A stretch of 42,623 nucleotides of DNA from Scybalousia_A sp964626385. GTDB lineage: Bacteria; Bacteroidota; Bacteroidia; Bacteroidales; P3. The stretch is taken from assembly GCA_964626385.1 (NCBI GenBank), contig CAZVEO010000003.1, positions 1 through 42,623 on the forward strand. The letters run 5' to 3'. Shown in pieces: positions 34,748 through 42,375 of the stretch. The stretch's first letter is position 1. Each line of letters begins with the position of its first letter. The notes beneath the pieces are model-generated. The model was not told the DNA's origin, did no database searches, and saw only the letters and a program-made list of their open reading frames with translations. The position numbers and the translations under genes are program-made.

Positions 34748-34755
34748 TATCTTTG
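34748..34755 (+). promoter_or_regulatory. promoter of the flippase-GT4-murF-anmK operon
   Basis: TATCTTTG (-7) with a TTTG 22 bases upstream in -33 position, about 20 bases before the flippase ATG at 34777. An in-frame TTG (34753) lies inside this box and is not a start codon. Confidence 0.65.
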
Positions 34756-34776
34756 CAAATCAGAAATTGTAAGATA

Positions 34777-36231
34777 ATGAAGAAGTTTTTTCTTGTTAAT
34801 CTCATATTCTTATTGACACTTAACATAACCATAAAATCTTTTTGGATTTTGGGTATAGATAGGAGTGTACAAAACGCTTTGCCGAGTGGAGAGTATGGAA
34901 TTTATTTTACTTTGCTTAATTTTACATTTCTTTTCAATATAATATTGGATTGCGGTATTACAAATTTTAATAACAAAACCATTGCTCAAAACACTTTTTT
35001 ATTAAAGAAATATTTTGCGAGAATATTGTCGTTAAAACTTGTTTTATCACTGATTTATATATGTTTGGTTTTTCTTGTTGCGTTGTTTAGCGGTTATGAT
35101 AAGCGGTTATTCTGTCTCTTGTTTTGGTTGGCTATTTTACAGGTGTTTACCTATTTATTGACTTATTTAAGAAGTAATATTTCTGCACTTCTAATGTTTA
35201 AAACAGATTCAATACTTTCTGTTTTAGACAAAACTCTTACAATAATCTTTTGTTCAATACTCCTTTGGACAGATTTTCTTAAAACAAATTTTAAGGTAGA
35301 ATACTTTGTTTATGCTCAGGTTTTGAGTATGTTTTTATCTGTTTTGGTGGCTTTTATTATAGTTTTGAGTAAGACAGGGTTTATACGTTTGGTTTGGAGT
35401 AAGAGTTTTAATTTTGCTATTCTTAAATATGGTCTTCCTTTTGCCATACTTAGTCTTTTAATGGCTTTTTACAACAAAATAGATAGTGTGTTTTTGGAAA
35501 GATTGCTTGATGATAAGGGAGTATCTTCGGGTATTTATGCTGCCGGTTTTAGATTGGTAGATTCTGCTAATATGGTCTCTTATTTATTCTCTGTTATTCT
35601 TTTACCTCTGTTTGCCAAACTTATAAAGGATAAAGCAGATATAAAGGAAATTTTAAAGATATCTTCTCATCTGTTATTACTTGTCAGTGTAGGTTTTGCA
35701 TTTGTTTCATTTTTGTATTCTGAGGAATTGATGTCTTTATTGTACAACAAAAATATAACTCAAAGTGCTACTGTTTATAGGATACTGTGCTTTTGTTTTA
35801 TACCTATTTCTGCCACATATATTTTTGGAACACTGCTTACAGCCAACGGCTCTTTGAAATATCTAAATATTGTAGCAACCTTTGGTATGATTATAAACAT
35901 TGTACTCAATTTGCTTCTCATACCTCAATACAAAGAAGAAGGAGCAGCAATAACTTCTCTGACTGCTCAAAGTATTACTGCCATGTTGCAAATGGTTTTG
36001 GCTCTAAGAATATTTCATATAAAGTTTAATTTACGTTACACTATTCAACTTCTATTGTTTGTTGTTAGCTTAGCAATTGCTTGCTTGCTTATACACAAAC
36101 TCAATATAGATTGGATAAATAGGGTATTGATAAGCGGAGTAGCTGGAGTCGTTTTATCGTTTTTGTTTGGAATATTTAGTCCAAAAGAATTATCATCTTT
36201 TCTTATTCAAACTATCAAAGAAAGAAAATAA
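34777..36231 (+). CDS. oligosaccharide flippase (Wzx-like, MOP superfamily)
   Basis: A 484-residue integral membrane protein with 12 or more hydrophobic segments. The pattern of the polysaccharide-exporter branch of the MOP superfamily is visible: TLNITIKSFWILGIDRSVQN at the start, YGLPFAILSLLMAFYNKIDSVFLERLL in the middle (positions about 215-240), and FCFIPISATYIFGTLLTANG with IVLNLLLIPQYKEEGAAITSL near 370-400. Such proteins flip undecaprenyl-linked glycans across the inner membrane. The next gene is a GT4 glycosyltransferase. The O-unit made by this pair is unknown. The start at 34777 follows a recognisable promoter. Confidence 0.85.
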   Translation: MKKFFLVNLIFLLTLNITIKSFWILGIDRSVQNALPSGEYGIYFTLLNFTFLFNIILDCGITNFNNKTIAQNTFLLKKYFARILSLKLVLSLIYICLVFLVALFSGYDKRLFCLLFWLAILQVFTYLLTYLRSNISALLMFKTDSILSVLDKTLTIIFCSILLWTDFLKTNFKVEYFVYAQVLSMFLSVLVAFIIVLSKTGFIRLVWSKSFNFAILKYGLPFAILSLLMAFYNKIDSVFLERLLDDKGVSSGIYAAGFRLVDSANMVSYLFSVILLPLFAKLIKDKADIKEILKISSHLLLLVSVGFAFVSFLYSEELMSLLYNKNITQSATVYRILCFCFIPISATYIFGTLLTANGSLKYLNIVATFGMIINIVLNLLLIPQYKEEGAAITSLTAQSITAMLQMVLALRIFHIKFNLRYTIQLLLFVVSLAIACLLIHKLNIDWINRVLISGVAGVVLSFLFGIFSPKELSSFLIQTIKERK

Positions 36232-36270
36232 GATAAAAAGAAAAAATATATTTACCCTTTCTTCGTTTGT

Positions 36271-37428
36271 ATGGAGGAAATAAAAAAAATCAAAATAGTG
36301 AGAATAGGTGTCAATACACGTTTGCTTTTGGAGGGTAAGTTGGAGGGTATAGGTTTTTTTACTTTTCAGATACTCAAAAGAATAACTATGTGGCACAAGG
36401 ATGTTGAGTTTTATTTTTTCTTTGATAGACCTTATAGTAAAGAGTTTATTTTTTCAGAAAATGTAAAACCAGTAGTTATACCTTTGCCAACGAGGCACCC
36501 TGTGCTTTGGAAAGTTTATTTTGATTGGTTATTGCCTTTATATTGCAAAAAATACAAAATAGACCTATTTTTTTCTCCAGAGAATTATATACCCAAAATT
36601 TCTAATATTCCTACAATTTGCACTGTGCATGACCTTAACTTTATGCACGATAGTTATTTTGTAGGTAATGCTTGGCAACAAAAATATTATTTAAAATATT
36701 TTCCTAAAAATGCATACAACTCAACTCATATAGCAACGGTTTCTAATTATAGCAAACAAGATATCATAAAAACCTTGGGCATAGAGGCTGAAAAAATATC
36801 AATTGTTTATTCTTCTGCTAATAATATTCCGGAAATATGTACAAATTTGGATATAGATGAGGTTAAAAGAAAATATACACAAGGAGAGGAGTATTTTTAT
36901 TTTGTTGGTGCAATTTCAAAAAGAAAAAATCTTACAGGTATTTTTCAAGCCTTTGATATATTTAAGAAAAAGAATTTAGGTAATAAGACTAAACTTATAA
37001 TTATAGGTAATAAAAAGTGGTGGAAAGGAGAGATCGAGCAAACCTATATGTCTATGAAATATAAGAATGATGTTGTTTTTACGGGCAGATTATCTTGTAA
37101 AGAAATTGCTGCAATATCACAAGGAGCGATAGGTTTGGTATTTCCGTCTTTTTTTGAGGGCTTTGGAGTACCTATAATAGAGGCTTTTTTGAATGGTACT
37201 GCTGTTATTACTTCCAATACTACTTCTTTGCCCGAAATTGCTTCGGATGCTGCAATTGTAGTAGCCCCCTATAACAACGAAGAAATAGCAAATGCTTTTA
37301 TGACTTTATATGAAAATAGAGATTTGCGTCAGCAACTTATAGAAAAAGGCAAACAAAGAGCCAAGTTTTTTACTTGGGATAAAACAGCACAACTTACATG
37401 GAACATAATAGAACAATGCAAGCAATAA
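36271..37428 (+). CDS. GT4-family glycosyltransferase
   Basis: A 385-residue GT-B fold transferase. The donor site has the EX7E motif, Glu296 and Glu304, in FPSFFEGFGVPIIEAF, followed by TSNTTSLPEIASDAAIVV. N-terminal features include NTRLLLEGKLEGIGFFTF and TVHDLNFMHD. Retaining GT4 enzymes add sugars such as mannose or hexosamines from nucleotide sugars; the exact sugar cannot be told. It lies between the flippase gene (39 bases) and murF (overlap of 13 bases), so it belongs to the same transcript. Confidence 0.92.
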   Translation: MEEIKKIKIVRIGVNTRLLLEGKLEGIGFFTFQILKRITMWHKDVEFYFFFDRPYSKEFIFSENVKPVVIPLPTRHPVLWKVYFDWLLPLYCKKYKIDLFFSPENYIPKISNIPTICTVHDLNFMHDSYFVGNAWQQKYYLKYFPKNAYNSTHIATVSNYSKQDIIKTLGIEAEKISIVYSSANNIPEICTNLDIDEVKRKYTQGEEYFYFVGAISKRKNLTGIFQAFDIFKKKNLGNKTKLIIIGNKKWWKGEIEQTYMSMKYKNDVVFTGRLSCKEIAAISQGAIGLVFPSFFEGFGVPIIEAFLNGTAVITSNTTSLPEIASDAAIVVAPYNNEEIANAFMTLYENRDLRQQLIEKGKQRAKFFTWDKTAQLTWNIIEQCKQ

Positions 37429-38717
37429 CAGAGGAACTTTTGCAAAAGGTATTAGAAGTTTTTTACTCTTCATTTGATATAACCACAGACTCAAGAAAAG
37501 TGAAGCAAGGCAGTATTTTTGTGGCTTTAAAGGGAGAAAATTTTAATGGCAATACTTTTGTCCATAATGCTTTGCAACAAGGAGCCTGCTTAGCAATAAT
37601 AGATGACAAAAATTATTTTATAGACCAAAGAACAATATTAGTAGAGGATTGTCTTGTTTTTTTGCAAAAATTTGCCAATTATTACAGAAAAACTTTTTCC
37701 ATACCATTTTTGGCTATAAGTGGTACTAATGGTAAAACAACAACCAAAGAGCTTATTCATACTGTATTACAGCAAAAATATAGGGTACATGCAACGCAAG
37801 GCAATTTAAACAATCAGATAGGAGTGCCGTTGACTTTGCTAAGCATAAAAGAAGATTGTCAAATAGCGGTAATAGAAATGGGAGCTTCTCATGTGGGAGA
37901 TATAGAAGAGTTGTGTCAAATAGCAGAACCAACTTGTTGTTTGCTTACCAATGTGGGTACGGCTCATATAGAGGGATTTGGGTCAAAGGAAGGTGTTTTG
38001 CAGACTAAAACAGAATTATATAAATATGTGGACAAGAGACAGGGTAAAGTATTTGTCAACTATGATGATGAAAACCTAAAAAAACAATCTCTTTTCAACA
38101 AAATTACATATTCCTTAAAAGATACATCGGTAGATGTATTTGCTTTGCCTATTAATGAAAAATCGGGTTTTGCTTGTATAAAATATAAAGATGTAGAAAT
38201 CAATTCTCATTTGGTTGGAGAATATAATGCTTATAATATTTTATCGGCTTTGGTTGTGGGGCTGTTTTTTAAAGTACCTATTTCTCAAATAAAAAATGCC
38301 ATAGAAAGTTATATACCTCAAAACAATCGCTCTCAGATACAAAAGACTTTAAAGAATACACTTGTTTTAGATTGTTATAATGCAAACCCATCTTCTTGTT
38401 TGTCGGTTTTGGCAACCTTTGATAAAATGGAGGCAGTGGATAAACGTGTATATTTCGGAGCAATGAAAGAGTTAGGAAAAGCGAGTAGGGAAGAACATTT
38501 GAGAATAGTAAAACACTTACTTTCTATGAATTTGCAAGAAATAGTGCTTGTTGGAAAGGAATACAAAGAGTTTGCTTGCTTAAATCAAAAGGTGAAATAT
38601 TTTGACTCTTCTTTGGAGGCAAAAGAATATCTTAAAAGAGAAAATGTAAACAATTCTTTGATTTTAATAAAGGGTTCAAGGAGTACTAAAATGGAGGTTT
38701 TGGTAGATGTTTTATAA
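37416..38717 (+). CDS. murF: UDP-N-acetylmuramoyl-tripeptide--D-alanyl-D-alanine ligase
   Basis: A 433-residue Mur ligase that adds D-Ala-D-Ala to UDP-MurNAc-tripeptide. The N-terminal domain has ITTDSRKVKQGSIFVALKGENFNG. The ATP loop is ISGTNGKTTTKEL (residues 101-113). The middle has TQGNLNNQIGVPLTLL and IEMGASHVGDIEELC; the C-terminal domain has LDCYNANPSSCLSVL and LIKGSRSTKMEVL. The family is usually about 430-460 long, so this is complete. ATG 37398 is also possible, but 37416 gives the better start (MQAITEELL). It is unusual that murF sits with glycan genes and anmK, away from the mur/dcw cluster. Confidence 0.96.
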   Translation: MQAITEELLQKVLEVFYSSFDITTDSRKVKQGSIFVALKGENFNGNTFVHNALQQGACLAIIDDKNYFIDQRTILVEDCLVFLQKFANYYRKTFSIPFLAISGTNGKTTTKELIHTVLQQKYRVHATQGNLNNQIGVPLTLLSIKEDCQIAVIEMGASHVGDIEELCQIAEPTCCLLTNVGTAHIEGFGSKEGVLQTKTELYKYVDKRQGKVFVNYDDENLKKQSLFNKITYSLKDTSVDVFALPINEKSGFACIKYKDVEINSHLVGEYNAYNILSALVVGLFFKVPISQIKNAIESYIPQNNRSQIQKTLKNTLVLDCYNANPSSCLSVLATFDKMEAVDKRVYFGAMKELGKASREEHLRIVKHLLSMNLQEIVLVGKEYKEFACLNQKVKYFDSSLEAKEYLKRENVNNSLILIKGSRSTKMEVLVDVL

Positions 38718-39756
38718 AGTTTTGGGAATGATGTCAGGAACGTCTTTGGACGGATTGGATTTGGCTTATTGTGAATTTGAGGTTAATAAGGAGGAGTGGA
38801 AGTACTCTATACCTGTGGCTAAAACGATACTTTATAATAACGAATTGAAAGAAAAAATTCTTGCTTGCGAAAATTCATCTGCTGAGTATCTGTCTTATAT
38901 GGACTATTTTTTAGGAAGATATTTTGGAAAAGAGGCTTATGATTTTTTGCAAAAAGAAAATTTGCAAGTGGATTTTGTAGCCTCTCATGGACAAACAATA
39001 TTTCATCAACCAAATAATGGTTATACTACTCAAATAGGAAATATTAATAGTTTGTGTGCCAATGTAAGACAAACTGTTATAGGAGATTTTAGAGCGTTGG
39101 ACGTGGCTTTGCAAGGACAGGGTGCTCCGTTGGTACCTATAGGAGATAGGATTCTTTTTAAAGAATATGATTCTTGTCTAAATCTCGGAGGTTTTTCCAA
39201 CATATCTTTTGAACGCGAGGACAAACGTATTGCTTATGATATTTGTCCTGTAAATATAGTACTCAATTATTTGGCAAATCAAGTTGGAATTCTTTTTGAC
39301 AACAAAGGTTGTTTAGCAAGTAAGGGAAAAGTAAATATGGCTTTATTGAATACTTTAAATTCTATACCTTATTACAAAAATGAAGACCGTAAATCTTTGG
39401 GAAAGGAGTGGGTTAGAAAAAATATTTTTCCACTTTTAGAATATACCTATTTGACTACGGAGGATTTGTTGGCTACTTATACAGAGCATATTGCTACACA
39501 AATGGCTAAGCATATAAAGGGTAAGTGTTTGATAACCGGAGGAGGAGCCTACAATGATTTCCTTATAAAAAGCATAAAAGAAAAAACAGATAGTGATATA
39601 TGTATACCTGATAAGAAAACCATAGATTTCAAGGAGGCTTTGATTTTTGCTTTGCTTGGAGTTAAAAGAATTAGAAAAGAAATTAATTCTTTGGCCTCTG
39701 TTACTGGTGCTATAAAAGACTCTTGTACGGGCAACGTAGTTTATTGGAAAGAATAA
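38707..39756 (+). CDS. anmK: anhydro-N-acetylmuramic acid kinase
   Basis: A 349-residue sugar kinase that converts anhydro-MurNAc and ATP to MurNAc-6-phosphate, a step of cell-wall recycling. The family start YKVLGMMSGTSLDGLDLAYCEF is clear, followed by VASHGQTIFHQP, GDFRALDVALQGQGAPLVPIGD (residues cut here to DFRALDVALQGQGAPLVP) and LITGGGAYND. Anhydro-MurNAc is the product of lytic transglycosylases such as the MltD-like enzyme in this window. It overlaps murF by 11 bases, so translation is likely coupled. Confidence 0.95.
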   Translation: MFYKVLGMMSGTSLDGLDLAYCEFEVNKEEWKYSIPVAKTILYNNELKEKILACENSSAEYLSYMDYFLGRYFGKEAYDFLQKENLQVDFVASHGQTIFHQPNNGYTTQIGNINSLCANVRQTVIGDFRALDVALQGQGAPLVPIGDRILFKEYDSCLNLGGFSNISFEREDKRIAYDICPVNIVLNYLANQVGILFDNKGCLASKGKVNMALLNTLNSIPYYKNEDRKSLGKEWVRKNIFPLLEYTYLTTEDLLATYTEHIATQMAKHIKGKCLITGGGAYNDFLIKSIKEKTDSDICIPDKKTIDFKEALIFALLGVKRIRKEINSLASVTGAIKDSCTGNVVYWKE

Positions 39757-39778
39757 TAAATAATAAAATAAAAGAGAT

Positions 39779-40372
39779 ATGAGAAAGATAGTTGTATTAA
39801 TGATGGTTGTTTTGATAGGAATACCATCTTTTGCTCAAAAGCAAAAAACATTGAAAAAAGAAAATGTAACCAAAGAAAACCTAAAACCTCAAAACCGTGA
39901 ATTGCAAAGACCCGAGCGCAAAATAATACTTACACCCGAGCAAATGAAAGAAATACATGAGCGAGAATTGAGCAGAAAATTCTCCCTTATGGAAAAGGGC
40001 TTGAAGTTAGAAAAAGATGCTATGGAGAAATTTTGGAATACATATATAAAATTTGATGAGCAAAAATTTGGCATCAATTTGAAACAAACTCTACTTAGCA
40101 ATGATATACTTAAAAAATATATTGATGAAAATAAAGAAGGTCAAGGTTTCGATGTTATGATGTTAAATGATGAAGAAGCCACAATATTGCTTAGACAAAA
40201 AATAGAAGCAGAGCGTCAAATCTTTGAAATAACTCAAAAATATATAGATATATTTAAAGAACAGTTAACTCCTCAGCAGATGTTAAAGCTTAAAGATATA
40301 GAGCAAGAAGCACAACAACGTACCATAAGACATAGAGCAAATAAAGACGCTGAATCTATACCTATGAAATAA
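39779..40372 (+). CDS. periplasmic Spy/CpxP-like helical protein
   Basis: A 197-residue exported protein with signal peptide to about residue 19 (MVVLIGIPSFA-QK). The rest is nearly all helix, rich in Lys, Glu and Gln, with two LTPxQ motifs (ILTPEQMKEIHERE near 60, QLTPQQMLKLKDIEQ near 166), as in Spy/CpxP-type periplasmic chaperones and metal sensors. The family is only loosely indicated. It sits between anmK (22 bases) and the TauE/SafE gene (19 bases). Function unknown; a role in envelope stress is inferred. Confidence 0.6.
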   Translation: MRKIVVLMMVVLIGIPSFAQKQKTLKKENVTKENLKPQNRELQRPERKIILTPEQMKEIHERELSRKFSLMEKGLKLEKDAMEKFWNTYIKFDEQKFGINLKQTLLSNDILKKYIDENKEGQGFDVMMLNDEEATILLRQKIEAERQIFEITQKYIDIFKEQLTPQQMLKLKDIEQEAQQRTIRHRANKDAESIPMK

Positions 40373-40391
40373 TCTACAAAGAGAAAATTCA

Positions 40392-41180
40392 GTGACTTTC
40401 TCTGTTGTAATCATATTAGTTGTTTCTGGTATTCTTGTAGGCTTTGTAAATACTCTTTCTGCAGGAGGCACCATAGTTAGTATAGCCTTATATTTGGCAA
40501 TGGGGCTTCCTGCACAAGGAGCCAATGCTGTTAATAGAGTAGGAGTGTTGTTACAAGATGCTTTTGGTTCTGCTCTGTTTTTAAAACAGGGGCTATTTAA
40601 GATTAGAGAAGTACTTCCATACGCTTTTCCTGTAATGTTAGGCGCTCTATTTGGCTCTTTGGTTGCTATAACTATAAGTGAAAGAGTTTTTTCCATATGT
40701 TTGGGAATAATTCTTTTGGTTATGATAGTATTTCTTTTTGTACAGGAAAAACATTCTCAAAACCTAAAGCGAAAACTATCATTAAAAGAGTATTTTTTAT
40801 ATTTCCCCGTATTTATGGCTATAGGTTTTTATGGAGGGTTTGTTCAAGCGGGTACTGGTTTTTTAATAATAGCCGCTTTGAGTATGATATTGGGATATGA
40901 TATGATAAAAACCGCAGCCGTAAAACTTTTTATAATGTTTCTTTACACCCTTGTAGCCATTACTATTTTTTTTGTCAAAGGTTCGGTTGAGGTCAATTAT
41001 TGGATGTATGGTTTGATACATTCCATAGGTATGATAATAGGTACGTGGATAGCGGGCAAGTATGCTCTCAAAAAAGGCGAGAGATTTATTCGTATAATTA
41101 TTATTTTTGTGATAATAATTACTGCGCTTAATTTATTTGGTATACTTGATTTGCAAAAAATATTTCAGTATCTTCTATAA
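40392..41180 (+). CDS. TauE/SafE family permease
   Basis: A 262-residue membrane protein with about eight hydrophobic segments. The two internal-repeat motifs are GFVNTLSAGGTIVSIAL near the start and GFYGGFVQAGTGFLIIAAL in the middle. Members export sulfite, sulfoacetate or other organic anions, but many are uncharacterised. The start codon is GTG (40392), 19 bases after the previous stop; no in-frame ATG lies closer. It is the last gene of the operon that begins with the flippase, and is followed by a strong hairpin. Confidence 0.88.
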   Translation: MTFSVVIILVVSGILVGFVNTLSAGGTIVSIALYLAMGLPAQGANAVNRVGVLLQDAFGSALFLKQGLFKIREVLPYAFPVMLGALFGSLVAITISERVFSICLGIILLVMIVFLFVQEKHSQNLKRKLSLKEYFLYFPVFMAIGFYGGFVQAGTGFLIIAALSMILGYDMIKTAAVKLFIMFLYTLVAITIFFVKGSVEVNYWMYGLIHSIGMIIGTWIAGKYALKKGERFIRIIIIFVIIITALNLFGILDLQKIFQYLL

Positions 41181-41214
41181 TACATAATCTTATCTATTAT
41201 GCTAACCCATAAAA

Positions 41215-41255
41215 AAAGAAAGAGAAAGTCTTTTAATAAGACTTTCTCTTTCTTT
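41215..41255. terminator. bidirectional terminator between the TauE gene and ssrA
   Basis: AAAGAAAGAGAAAGTC (41215-41230) pairs perfectly with GACTTTCTCTTTCTTT (41240-41255) around a 9-base loop; runs of A and T flank it on both sides. It ends the tmRNA transcript 7 bases after the mature 3' end and the plus-strand operon as well. Confidence 0.92.
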
Positions 41256-41261
41256 TTTCTG

Positions 41262-41667
41262 TGGACCTGCAGGGATTCGAACCCTGGTCCAAACAAGAAA
41301 CACCCAAGTTTTCTACATGCTTATTTTGTCCTCAATTGTAGGAAAAGAACAAGCGACAAACAACTTTTTTCTTTTCTTAGTCTTTTTTTATTTTCATCAA
41401 AGTTTAAAGACGTCCCTTTGACTAAACCTTTGAAATGATGCACTCTGTAAAAAGAAAACGCAAAAGGTTATATACATTTTCTCAGAGCGTCTTGCTCCAA
41501 TACCTTGTATCGGATAAAGAGTAACTTACTAAACCTTCGGTTACGCAGCAAGAGCGTAATTATTTTCGCCAATTAATTTTTATGTAACTATTGATTAAAG
41601 TTAGTTGTTACCCCTAACTGCATGCTTGCCTGACCATTTACCTTGCTGTCAAAACCAACCCAAGCCC
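41262..41667 (-). ncRNA. ssrA: transfer-messenger RNA (tmRNA)
   Basis: About 406 bases. The minus-strand 5' end GGGCTTG (41667-41661) pairs with CAGGTCC (41269-41263) at the 3' end to make the acceptor stem. The 5' D-like region reads GGTTGGTTTTGACAGCAAGG; the T-arm is CAGGG-TTCGAAT-CCCTG. The tag frame lies at 41570-41541 on the minus strand: GGC GAA AAT AAT TAC GCT CTT GCT GCG TAA, giving GENNYALAA. The CCA end is not fully encoded (A then CAG). tmRNA rescues stalled ribosomes together with SmpB. The same tag is, as I recall, that of Porphyromonas gingivalis. The 5' end is inferred from pairing. Confidence 0.93.
41541..41570 (-). CDS. ssrA: tmRNA proteolysis tag reading frame (GENNYALAA)
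   Basis: Nine codons plus TAA inside ssrA; the resume codon is GGC. The ending ALAA is the usual degron recognised by ClpXP-type proteases. It is not a free-standing gene. Confidence 0.88.
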   Translation of the reverse strand, partial: GENNYALAA

Positions 41668-41789
41668 GTAAATTATCAGATTGCAAAGTTATTACTTTTT
41701 TTCAACATAGCCATAATTCCTTAGAAACTATTTTTGTAGAACATGGATAATGCGAGAAAAAAAGAAAATTGCGAAAAAAAAGACTTGTT

Positions 41790-41933
41790 GTTACTATTGT
41801 AACATCGGAGCGTATGAATACGAAAGTTGGACTTTTTTACTCCTATGCTCCGATATTTCAATAATAATAACCGATGTTTCAACAATATACCCCGATTTTT
41901 CAATGATAATACCCGATGTTACAGTAATAAGGT
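41790..41933. repeat. 21-bp tandem repeat array with an inverted fifth unit and a hairpin
   Basis: Four adjoining 21-base units start with CCGAT at 41850, 41871, 41892 and 41913. A fifth, inverted unit (GTAACATCGG end) lies at 41790-41808. ATCGGAGCGTA (41804-41814) and TATGCTCCGAT (41844-41854) form an 11-bp stem with one G-U pair. The unit length is a multiple of three, so both strands have short open frames with heptad-like repeats, but neither resembles a protein I know. It is located between ssrA and the epimerase remnant. Confidence 0.8.
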
Positions 41934-41982
41934 TAAGGTTTTTATAGATTAGTGTAGGTTGTGATAAGGACAAAGTTAAGGT

Positions 41983-42375
41983 CTATTCCGTTTTAAACGT
42001 TACATCATCTTCTCTTGGATGTAAGAATTCAAACTCTAATGTTCTTGCTAAGCCTTCTTTTAAAGTGTATGGCGGTTTGAAGTCTGTTTGTTGTACTTTG
42101 TTTGCGTCAAATTTGGTTGTAGCACAGAATTTCTTTACCCTTACACTGCTTATTGTGAGTTTTTTGCCCATTATTTTTGCCAATAAATAAAAACAATAAC
42201 CTCCTAACATTCCAATCCAATAAGGAAAGTGCGTTTGTGGAATATGTTTGTTTAAGACTTTTTCAACGTGTGTTACCAAATCGTTCATATTGCAATCAGG
42301 CTTATCAATGTAGTTAAAGACGTTATACCCATTAGTAACGTTAATAGGCTCTGTATCGTTTGAAGAATATTTAAA
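41983..42375 (-). pseudogene. C-terminal remnant of a nucleoside-diphosphate-sugar epimerase/dehydratase
   Basis: About 130 codons read from just after the stop of the upstream GT4 gene. From NGYNVFNYIDKPDCNMNDLV onwards it matches the C-terminal third of NAD-dependent sugar epimerases (FNYxDKPDxxMNxLV, FPYWIGMLGGYCFYLLAKI, VKKFCATTKFD, FKPPYTLKEGLARTLEFEF). The Rossmann domain with GxxGxxG and the YxxxK catalytic pair are missing. An ATG at 42288 would give a 101-residue product, but that lies inside the family sequence and is probably not a true start. It looks like a deletion remnant at the end of a polysaccharide cluster. Confidence 0.75.

Noticed and set aside
41262..41320. A possible stand-alone tRNA on the minus strand
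   Set aside because: The T-arm is there, but no anticodon arm follows; the acceptor partner lies 400 bases away and the tag frame GENNYALAA is present, so this is tmRNA.
41199..41438. 79-codon plus-strand ORF over the terminator and ssrA 3' end
   Set aside because: It overlaps a clear hairpin terminator and the T-arm of tmRNA on the other strand.
41850..41933. CRISPR array
   Set aside because: Units adjoin without spacers, are only 21 bases long and degenerate, and no cas gene is present.
41750..41947. 65-codon plus-strand ORF with heptad-like repeats, and the 60-codon minus-strand ORF opposite
   Set aside because: Both frames are a by-product of a 21-base repeat unit; there is no signal peptide, promoter box or family likeness. 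Kept only as a DNA repeat.
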